Shown here: in pieces, positions 57,253 through 64,000 of the stretch
Numbering within the stretch: position 1 is the first letter of the stretch
Layout of the letters: each line of letters begins with the position of its first letter
Origin: Polaribacter sejongensis
GTDB taxonomy: Bacteria; Bacteroidota; Bacteroidia; Flavobacteriales; Flavobacteriaceae
DNA: 64,000 nucleotides
Reading direction: 5' to 3'
Assembly (NCBI RefSeq): GCF_038024065.1
Contig: NZ_CP150667.1
Span: forward strand, 1,991,501 to 2,055,500
Translations under genes and position numbers: made by a program
The notes under the pieces: generated by a model
Seen by the model: the letters and a program-made list of their open reading frames with translations, nothing else
What the model was told of the DNA's origin: nothing
Database searches by the model: none

Positions 57253-60200
57253 ATGATAAAAAAACTTTTTTTTACAGTTTCACTTATCTTTATGGTTACA
57301 TTAAATATTCAATCTCAAGAAATTAATGTCAAAGGAAAAGTAACAGATAACACAGGAGAATTACCAGGGGTAAGTGTGTTAATTAAAGGCACTAAAATAG
57401 GTACAAGTACCGATTTTAATGGAATGTATTCTATTACAGCAAAAAAAGGAGAAACAATTGTCTTTACTTCTTTAGGTTTTAAAAGAAAAGAAGTTCAAGT
57501 AAATTCCGCTACATTAAATGTTGTATTAGAAGAAGATACTAATGTATTAAATGAGGTAGTAGTAACTTCTTTCGGTGTTAAAAGACAAAAAAAATCTTTA
57601 GGTTTCGCTGCACAAGCATTAAAATCTGAAGAACTTTTAGAAGGAAACCAAAGTAATATGGTAAACTCTTTACAAGGAAAAGTTTCTGGTGTTACAGTTA
57701 CTAGTTCTGGTGGTGCACCTGGGTCTTCTGCTGTAATTATGATTCGTGGAGGTACTTCTATAACAGGAAATAACCAACCACTTATGATTGTTGATGGATT
57801 ACCTATAGACAATTCTACAGATTCTAGTTCTGAAGTTGCAAGTACAAATAGAGCGTCTGATTTAAACCCAGAAGATATTGAAAGCATTACGGTTCTTAAA
57901 GGGCCTGCCGCTGCTGCTTTATACGGTATACAAGCCGCAGAAGGAGCTGTTATTATTACAACCAAAAGAGGAAAAGAAGGTATGAGTAAAGTTTTTCTGT
58001 CTTCATCTCTTTCTGTAGACAATGTTATGGGAACTCCAGACATTCAACAAATGTATGGTCAAGGTGAACAAATTGTTCAGACCGATGGTAGTGTTAATTA
58101 TAATTTAGAAAGTCCACTTTCTTGGGGAGAAGCAATATCTCCTGGTACAAAAACATATAACCATATAAAAGACTTTTATAAAACAGGAATTTCGCAAAAT
58201 TACTTTGCAAGTTATACAGGAGGTAATGCTAAAGGAAATACGTATTTTTCTATAGGTAATTTAGATAATCAAGGAATTATACCATCTACTTCTTACAATA
58301 AAACTACTTTTAGAATTAATCAAAATTCGAAAATTTCAGAGAAACTTACTTTATCTGTTTTAGGTAACTATGTTAGAACAAATATTAAAAGTACCCTACA
58401 AGGAAATGCAACTGGTGGTAGTATTACTAGTTTATTAAATTATCCTTCTAATGTAGATATTAATGATTACACAAATGCAAACGGTACTCAAAAAGGTTTT
58501 TATACAGGTCAACAATCTGACAATGTTTATTGGAGTTTAGATAACAGCCCAAATACAAATGAGTTAAACAGATTTATTGGTTCTATAGGACTAGATTATG
58601 CTATTAACGAAAATTTAAATCTATCTTATAAGTTTGGAGCAGATATTTACGATCAACACAGTAGAAGAATAACCGCAAATGGTTCTTTAAACGAATCTAG
58701 AGATGAAGGTTATATTTCTCAATACGAAAGATTGTATAAAAAATATACTTCAAATTTTATAGCAACGTATACTAAAAAGTTATCAGAGAAATTTGAATTG
58801 AACTTATTAGCGGGTAATACTATAGAAGATAGTAATGTAAAAACAGACTACTTAACTGGTAATGGTTTTTTAGCTCCAGGTATTTATAATATCAGTAATG
58901 TTTCAACAGAAAATCAAACCATATTAGAGCGTATTGCTAGAAAAAGAAATGTGGGAGTTTTCGGAGAAATAAAATTAGGTTATAAAGATGCATTATTTTT
59001 AAATGTTACTGGTAGAAATGACTGGTCTTCTACACTACCTTCAAAGAGTAGATCTTTCTTTTACCCTTCCGTAGGAGCATCTGCTGTTCTTACAGATTTA
59101 TTTGATATTAAATCTGAAGGTAATGGATTAAATTATTTAAAATTAAGAAGTACTTGGGCTCAAGTAGGTAAAGATGCACCAATTGGTCAATTAGAAAGTT
59201 ACTTGGTAACTCAGATTAATGGACTTGGTAGTACAGGTTACGCATACAACGGAGTAGATGTTGGTAATGCTGCTTTAGAACCAGAGTTTACCAATAGTTG
59301 GGAATTTGGTTTCGATTCTAGTTTCTTAAATAATAGATTAAGTTTTAATGCAACGTATTATAAGAGTATTTCAGATAATCAAATATTGTCAGATATACGT
59401 GTTCCTCCAACAGCAGGTACTTTTTACGCAACCTTAAACGGTGGAGAAATAGAAAATAAGGGTATAGAAGCGTTATTATCTGTAAAATTAATGCCATCTA
59501 CATCTGAATTTCAATGGGACATGAATTTTAATTTTGGTAGTAACGTAACAACAGTTATTGATTTACCAGGAGAACTAAACGAGGTTTATTTATCTGATTC
59601 TTGGACATTTTTAAACTCTGCTGCAGGTGCAGGTGTTTTAGATGCGTCTTTATTCTCGCTTAGAGGAAAGAGAGCTATCAAAAACGAAAATGGTGAAGTT
59701 TTAATAGGAACTGACGGTTACCCAACTTTAACAGACGAAACCTATGCGGATGTTGATAGACAACCAGATTTTACATTAGGTATTTCAAGTACTTTAAGAT
59801 ATAAAAACTTTGGGTTATCATTTTTATTAGACATTGTAGAAGGCAATACTGTTTATAATGCTACTGCATCTGCATTGGCTTATTATGGTGTAGGTACAAG
59901 TACTTTAGATAGAGGGCAAACAACAATTATTTCTGGAGTAAAAGCAGATGGAACAGCAAATGATATTTCGGTAACAAAAAACCAAGAGTATTATCAAAAT
60001 TATTATGCTTTAAACTCAGAGAACTTTGTTGAAGACGGTTCTTATACACGTTTAAGATATGTAAGTTTAAATTATAAGTTAAGCAAAAAATTGTTAGAGC
60101 GTTTACCTGTTTCTAACTTAGAATTTTCTTTAACAGGTAGAAACTTATTAACCTTTACTAATTATAGTGGTGTAGATCCTGAAATAAATGCATTTGGAGG

Positions 60201-60291
60201 AGGAGTTCCTGGAGCTGGTTCTGTTGGTGTAGATAATCTTGGTACCCCAAATACTAAAGGTTTTGATCTTGGTCTTAAATTAACTTTTTAA
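57253..60291 (+). CDS. SusC/RagA-type TonB-linked outer-membrane receptor
   Basis: A 1012-residue TonB-dependent transporter. After the signal peptide (to about residue 22) comes a carboxypeptidase-regulatory-like domain (INVKGKVTDNTGELPGVSV, about 24-98), then the plug with VVVTSFGVKRQKK, GGAPGSSAVIMIRGG and QPLMIVDGLPIDNS, and a barrel ending in GFDLGLKLTF. It forms an uptake pair with the SusD-like gene 10 bp downstream and would be driven by TonB/ExbBD. No sensor or glycosidase gene is adjacent; the facing operon suggests cell-wall fragments or peptides as cargo. Confidence 0.95.
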   Translation: MIKKLFFTVSLIFMVTLNIQSQEINVKGKVTDNTGELPGVSVLIKGTKIGTSTDFNGMYSITAKKGETIVFTSLGFKRKEVQVNSATLNVVLEEDTNVLNEVVVTSFGVKRQKKSLGFAAQALKSEELLEGNQSNMVNSLQGKVSGVTVTSSGGAPGSSAVIMIRGGTSITGNNQPLMIVDGLPIDNSTDSSSEVASTNRASDLNPEDIESITVLKGPAAAALYGIQAAEGAVIITTKRGKEGMSKVFLSSSLSVDNVMGTPDIQQMYGQGEQIVQTDGSVNYNLESPLSWGEAISPGTKTYNHIKDFYKTGISQNYFASYTGGNAKGNTYFSIGNLDNQGIIPSTSYNKTTFRINQNSKISEKLTLSVLGNYVRTNIKSTLQGNATGGSITSLLNYPSNVDINDYTNANGTQKGFYTGQQSDNVYWSLDNSPNTNELNRFIGSIGLDYAINENLNLSYKFGADIYDQHSRRITANGSLNESRDEGYISQYERLYKKYTSNFIATYTKKLSEKFELNLLAGNTIEDSNVKTDYLTGNGFLAPGIYNISNVSTENQTILERIARKRNVGVFGEIKLGYKDALFLNVTGRNDWSSTLPSKSRSFFYPSVGASAVLTDLFDIKSEGNGLNYLKLRSTWAQVGKDAPIGQLESYLVTQINGLGSTGYAYNGVDVGNAALEPEFTNSWEFGFDSSFLNNRLSFNATYYKSISDNQILSDIRVPPTAGTFYATLNGGEIENKGIEALLSVKLMPSTSEFQWDMNFNFGSNVTTVIDLPGELNEVYLSDSWTFLNSAAGAGVLDASLFSLRGKRAIKNENGEVLIGTDGYPTLTDETYADVDRQPDFTLGISSTLRYKNFGLSFLLDIVEGNTVYNATASALAYYGVGTSTLDRGQTTIISGVKADGTANDISVTKNQEYYQNYYALNSENFVEDGSYTRLRYVSLNYKLSKKLLERLPVSNLEFSLTGRNLLTFTNYSGVDPEINAFGGGVPGAGSVGVDNLGTPNTKGFDLGLKLTF

Positions 60292-60301
60292 AATATAAAA
60301 A

Positions 60302-61813
60302 ATGAAACATTTAAAATATACAATTTTTATACTATTAGTTAGTGTGGTATTTTTATCGTGTTCAGAAGATTATTTCGATGTAAATAGTTCTGTAACAGCA
60401 CCAACAACAGAGTCATTAGAACCTCAATACCGTATAAAAGGTGCTATAGAAAACATGTTTACTGGTGTTATCTATAGAGGTAGTAGAGAAGTTTTAGGCA
60501 TCACTCAACACGGTGCACAAAACGTTCCCAACTATTATTCAGAGACTTGGAGTAGTTTTATGACTACAGGAAGTTACTTTTTATGGCAAAATGCATACGT
60601 GTATTCTTTACCAAATACTGCAGATTTAATAGCTTTAGGTGAAAAGCATAATTCTCCAAACTTTATCGCTGTTGGTAAAATTTTACGAGCGTATGGTTTT
60701 GGTACAACAACAGACCAATATGGAGATATTGTTTTTACAGAAACGTATGACGGAAAATCTTCATTAAACTTAACTCCTAAATTTGAAACTCAAAAAGCGG
60801 TGTATCAAGGAATCATCACAATGTTAGATGAAGCAATTGTACAAATTAATCAACCAAGTGACATTGAATTAAATTCCAATGGTGGTGATGTTTTTTATAA
60901 TGGAAATAAAGAACAATGGATTAGATTAGCCTACGCTTTAAAAGCTCGTTATTTAAACCATTTATCTAAGAAAAATTCTGGAGACATGGCGTATGACGCA
61001 GATGCAATTATAGAAGCGTGTTCTAAAGCTTTACAATCTAATGCAGATAATGCTATGAGAAGTTATGGTGGTGGAGAAGCAGAAAACGACCGTCAACCAT
61101 ACGCTACAGGAGGTTACGGAAGCTCTAGAGTAGATTATTTTTCTCACTTTTTTGTAGAATTATTAAAAAACTCATTAGATTTAGACACTCCTTATGAAGA
61201 TCCTCGTCTTAAAATTATTGTACCAGAAGCTGTAAATGGTGGATACCAAGGTGTTAGAACTGGAGAAGGTCCTTTACCTAATAATGAAGATGGTGGTGAT
61301 GATTATTCTGTTGGAAATGGTGGTTTTTACACCAGTCCTACTGCGCCAACTTACATGATGACTTATAGTGAAGTAAAATACATAGAAGCGGAAGCTAGAT
61401 TAAGAAAAGGAGATAATTCTGGTGCTTATACAGCTCTGAAAGCTGGAATTCAGGCAGATTTTGAAAAAGCAGAAGCAACTGCTACTGAGACAACTGATTA
61501 TTTAGCTAAGATGGATGCTGAAGTAGGAGAATCTGGTGTTACATTATCACATATTATGATTCAGAAATACATTACATTGTTGTTTGATCCAGAAACTTGG
61601 GTTGATTTAAGAAGAATGGATTATAGTAACACAATTTATCCTGGTTTAGAAAGACCAATAAATGTAAATTTAGCTATTTTCCCTGGTGAAAATGATTGGA
61701 TTCAAGCAATGGTATATGAATATAATGAAGAGGATAGAAATTACGAAAACATGCCAGACAACACAGCTAGTGTTCGATTAACAACACCTGTATGGTGGAA
61801 TGTAGCTGAGTAA
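60302..61813 (+). CDS. SusD/RagB-like outer-membrane lipoprotein
   Basis: A 503-residue surface lipoprotein that caps the SusC channel and binds the nutrient. The signal MKHLKYTIFILLVSVVFLSC ends in a lipobox Cys at 20 followed by SEDYFDVN, typical of the SusD-like_2 subgroup, as is LEPQYRIKGAIENMF. TPR-type helical repeats include AYALKARYLNHLSKK and VKYIEAEARLRKGD. The SusD-like_2 subgroup is often linked with peptide or mixed cargo, not classical starch-type glycans (inference). Confidence 0.93.
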   Translation: MKHLKYTIFILLVSVVFLSCSEDYFDVNSSVTAPTTESLEPQYRIKGAIENMFTGVIYRGSREVLGITQHGAQNVPNYYSETWSSFMTTGSYFLWQNAYVYSLPNTADLIALGEKHNSPNFIAVGKILRAYGFGTTTDQYGDIVFTETYDGKSSLNLTPKFETQKAVYQGIITMLDEAIVQINQPSDIELNSNGGDVFYNGNKEQWIRLAYALKARYLNHLSKKNSGDMAYDADAIIEACSKALQSNADNAMRSYGGGEAENDRQPYATGGYGSSRVDYFSHFFVELLKNSLDLDTPYEDPRLKIIVPEAVNGGYQGVRTGEGPLPNNEDGGDDYSVGNGGFYTSPTAPTYMMTYSEVKYIEAEARLRKGDNSGAYTALKAGIQADFEKAEATATETTDYLAKMDAEVGESGVTLSHIMIQKYITLLFDPETWVDLRRMDYSNTIYPGLERPINVNLAIFPGENDWIQAMVYEYNEEDRNYENMPDNTASVRLTTPVWWNVAE

Positions 61814-61840
61814 TCGACTATAATTTATTAAGTAAAATAG

Positions 61841-61877
61841 AAAAAGCATCAGAAATAATTTCTGATGCTTTTTTTTC
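61841..61877. terminator. Bidirectional terminator between susD-like and amidase genes
   Basis: A perfect stem AAAAAGCATCAGAAA / TTTCTGATGCTTTTT with a minimal loop between convergent genes. Confidence 0.88.
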
Positions 61878-61898
61878 TTCTATTTGTTTTGCTAAATA

Positions 61899-62555
61899 TT
61901 ATTTAACAGGAACTTCTTTAAACTCTAAGCTCTTTGTAGCATTTTTAACTTTCATTAAAAAATCTTTTCCTGGATCTGTTTTTACTGTTCTATAACCATT
62001 ATCTTTTTCCAACCATAACTCATGGTTTTCAAAATTAGTATATTCATAATGACCAATAACGTAATCAATTTCGTATTTATTTTTTAAATAAGTAACAAGC
62101 TTAATATTCGCTTCTAATTGTTTTTCGGTTAAAGGTTTTGATGCCGTGCCTCCAACATTTTCTATACCAATAGCACAATGATTTAAACCAATTACATGCC
62201 TTGCCATAACGTTTTCTGGCATTAGCCTATAAATAGTTCCATCTAAATCAACTAAAAACTGAGAAGAAACATTTAATTGGCTAGCTGTATTAATTTTTGT
62301 TCTGTGGTCCCCTATTTTGGTATTTACAAATGCACCAAAAGATTTTTCTAATGTTGGTATTGCTGTCCAATGGATCACAACCATTTTAGGTTCAATTGTT
62401 GGGGAATCTTGAACAATCCCATAATGAGATTCCATGTACTCTAAAGTTAACTGCTCTCTTAACTCTCCAAACTCAATTGGCTTGTCTATAATTTTAAGAT
62501 CATCTTTACAAGAAACAACACTAATAAACAGTAATAAAAGGTATATTTTTTTCAT
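61899..62555 (-). CDS. N-acetylmuramoyl-L-alanine amidase lipoprotein (Amidase_2 type)
   Basis: A 218-residue lipoprotein with signal MKKIYLLLLFISVVSC (Cys16). The zinc-amidase domain has the first ligand in MVVIHWTAIPTLEKS, NHCAIGIENVGG, the VIGHYEY strand and KTDPGKDF with the last ligand region. These are features of AmpD/AmiD-like enzymes that cut between MurNAc and L-Ala. An AmiD-like surface or periplasmic role is likely from the lipobox. It is the last gene of the epimerase-PLP enzyme-amidase operon, 6 bp after its neighbour. Confidence 0.9.
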   Translation of the reverse strand: MKKIYLLLLFISVVSCKDDLKIIDKPIEFGELREQLTLEYMESHYGIVQDSPTIEPKMVVIHWTAIPTLEKSFGAFVNTKIGDHRTKINTASQLNVSSQFLVDLDGTIYRLMPENVMARHVIGLNHCAIGIENVGGTASKPLTEKQLEANIKLVTYLKNKYEIDYVIGHYEYTNFENHELWLEKDNGYRTVKTDPGKDFLMKVKNATKSLEFKEVPVK

Positions 62556-62561
62556 TGCTAA

Positions 62562-63593
62562 TTATTTTACTTTAATATTAATTGAGTTAATTAAAAAATC
62601 TAATTGCGCTTTCGTATGATTTGCATTGATAACAATTCTATTAAACTTTTTTGTGCTTGTAGCATAATAAAAAGAGGTTATTAAAATATTTTTATCCAAT
62701 AGAATTTGTTCTATTTTTTCATCAGAATGAAAGAAAACAGGATAAGAGTTATCAATAGTAACGGCAGTATTATCTTTTAATTGATGATACACATACTCCA
62801 TGTTACTTTTCAGTTTTACCAATTGCTTTTTATAAATTTCTTGTGCATTTATAAAAACCTCCAAAAAAGCAGGACTCATACCTGCGCAACCAATAAAAAG
62901 ATTGTCTTTTTTGATAAGATTGATAAAACTTAAATCTCCTGCAATTATACCTCCATTAACTCCAAAAGATTTTCCTAAAGAAGAACTAATAATCACTTTT
63001 ATATTTTTTCTTTTTGGTACAAGTTCTGAAATTCCGTTTCCATTCTTGCCTAAAACCCCTAAACTATGAGATTCATCAATCACCAAATAAATAGTATTAG
63101 AAATATCAATTTCATCTAAAAAACCGAAAGAAAACGGTGTTGTTTCAAATGCTGCAATTCCGTCTAAAACAATGCTTATTTTTTTATTTTTTATTGATTT
63201 TAAAGATGAGTGTAATTCTGAATCACTAAAAACAGACAACGCATTTTCTGGCAAAATTGCCGGATGCGTTTTTGGCATAAAATAAAAAGCATCTACAAAC
63301 GTCCCTAATGTTTTTATAGCAAATTGACCTGCTAAAGTACCTGATGAAACTGTTACAGCAGCTTCTGTTTGTAAAAAATTAGCCAAGTAAGTTTCACCTC
63401 TTTCATAAACAGCTAATTTTATATTTGCACTTCTAGAGCTTCCGTAAGAAACTCCCCACTTCTGAATAGCTTTAAAAAGTAATTCTTGAAACTCAGGTAA
63501 AGCAGCAGCTCCTAAATAAGAAGTGCCACTAAAATACAAGTATTCTTTTCCGTTTAAAAAAGCTGTTGTAGTTGGTACTTTTTCTAATTGCAT
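62562..63593 (-). CDS. PLP-dependent aminotransferase, alpha-oxoamine synthase (BioF/KBL-like) family
   Basis: A 343-residue fold-type I PLP enzyme. The cofactor Lys lies in ISSSLGKSFGVNGG near residue 205, the Asp in VIDESHSLGVLG near 172, and GSSRSANIKLAVYE is the usual substrate-side loop. It is shorter than KBL or BioF (about 390-400). BioF, 2-amino-3-ketobutyrate ligase or a pure aminotransferase are all possible. Its place between a dipeptide epimerase and an amidase suggests work on amino acids freed from murein peptides. Confidence 0.82.
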   Translation of the reverse strand: MQLEKVPTTTAFLNGKEYLYFSGTSYLGAAALPEFQELLFKAIQKWGVSYGSSRSANIKLAVYERGETYLANFLQTEAAVTVSSGTLAGQFAIKTLGTFVDAFYFMPKTHPAILPENALSVFSDSELHSSLKSIKNKKISIVLDGIAAFETTPFSFGFLDEIDISNTIYLVIDESHSLGVLGKNGNGISELVPKRKNIKVIISSSLGKSFGVNGGIIAGDLSFINLIKKDNLFIGCAGMSPAFLEVFINAQEIYKKQLVKLKSNMEYVYHQLKDNTAVTIDNSYPVFFHSDEKIEQILLDKNILITSFYYATSTKKFNRIVINANHTKAQLDFLINSINIKVK

Positions 63594-63595
63594 AT

Positions 63596-64000
63596 TTATA
63601 ACAATGAAGCTCCAGTTCCATTTTCATCAGCATAAGAAATTACACCATTATCTATGGTAACTCCATTAGCAATGTCTTTTTTCAATAGCAAACCACCATC
63701 CATATCTACATAATCTAAAAGCGGTAATAAATGTGCTATTGCAGAAATACCTACGGTAGACTCTGTCATACAACCAACCATTGTTTTTAAGCCTAATTCT
63801 TTGGCTTTTTCTAACATTCTTTTACCAGGCGTTACCCCACCACATTTTGTCAACTTTACGTTTACACCATGAAACAAACCAAAACATTTTTCTACATCAC
63901 TTTCTACAATACAGCTTTCATCTGCAATAATTGGTAAAGCAGAATTTTCGAATAATTTTTTAGCACCTTCAATATCATCCGCTTTTAAAGGTTGCTCTAA
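63596..64000 (-). CDS. Dipeptide epimerase (L-Ala-D/L-Glu type), N-terminus cut by window edge
   Basis: The C-terminal 134 residues of an enolase-superfamily epimerase; the frame is open to base 64000. Visible family parts are [26 protein letters not shown] (metal-binding Glu and Asp), [17 protein letters not shown] with the catalytic Lys, [18 protein letters not shown] and [13 protein letters not shown]. These place it with L-Ala-D/L-Glu (YcjG/YkfB-like) and related dipeptide epimerases, which recycle murein dipeptides. It precedes the PLP enzyme by 2 bp and so heads or belongs to that operon. Confidence 0.92.
   Translation of the reverse strand, partial: LEQPLKADDIEGAKKLFENSALPIIADESCIVESDVEKCFGLFHGVNVKLTKCGGVTPGKRMLEKAKELGLKTMVGCMTESTVGISAIAHLLPLLDYVDMDGGLLLKKDIANGVTIDNGVISYADENGTGASLL

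Noticed and set aside
57495..58043. 182-codon minus-strand frame inside the SusC gene
   Set aside because: Antisense shadow of a strongly conserved plug domain; no start signal or homology recognised.

Overview
The window looks like a chromosome segment of a marine member of the Flavobacteriaceae (Bacteroidota), perhaps Polaribacter or a close relative; the genus is a guess. The evidence is very low G+C, SusC/SusD and TonB/ExbBD systems, the Bacteroidota -7 promoter motif TAnnTTTG in front of several genes, weak Shine-Dalgarno sites, and several families of short palindromic intergenic repeats. No prophage, insertion sequence, rRNA operon or CRISPR array was seen.

Bases 1-24063 form one long minus-strand surface-polysaccharide (O-antigen or capsule) locus, read from 24063 down to 1. 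It starts with UDP-HexNAc uronic acid genes (WbpP-, WbpO- and WlbA-like) and the decayed remnant of a WecB epimerase. Two small cytidylyltransferase-fold enzymes and Ugd follow. Next come the GDP-fucose genes (fcl, gmd) around a four-helix-bundle gene set between unusual repeat spacers. The dTDP-sugar block (rmlB, rmlA, two FdtA-like cupins, FdtC- and FdtB-like genes) should make an N-acetylated 3-amino-3,6-dideoxyhexose. The distal, most AT-rich part holds the assembly and decoration genes: Wzx flippase, Wzy/ligase-type polymerase, four glycosyltransferases, a pyruvyl transferase, a hexapeptide acyltransferase and an OafA-type acyltransferase with an SGNH domain.

Bases 24100-32730 are housekeeping: two tandem tRNA-Val genes, folC, tonB-exbD-exbB, an amino acid dehydrogenase, anmK, an acyl-CoA dehydrogenase and truA.

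Bases 33006-43261 are a plus-strand nitrogen-assimilation cluster: an outer-membrane porin, AmtB, PII, a second AmtB, and glutamate synthase GltB/GltD. The layout suggests ammonium entry across both membranes, PII control and assimilation through GOGAT.

Bases 43580-56943 hold two tRNA-Asn genes, sucA-sucB, an aldehyde dehydrogenase, a lipoprotein alpha/beta hydrolase, a PIF1-type helicase with HRDC and HTH domains, recJ and an OsmC-like gene. Most dispersed palindromic elements lie in the gaps of this stretch.

Bases 57253-64000 carry a SusC/SusD pair facing a minus-strand operon of dipeptide epimerase (cut by the window edge), an AOS-family PLP enzyme and an N-acetylmuramoyl-L-alanine amidase lipoprotein. 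Together they look like a murein-peptide or cell-wall-fragment scavenging locus.
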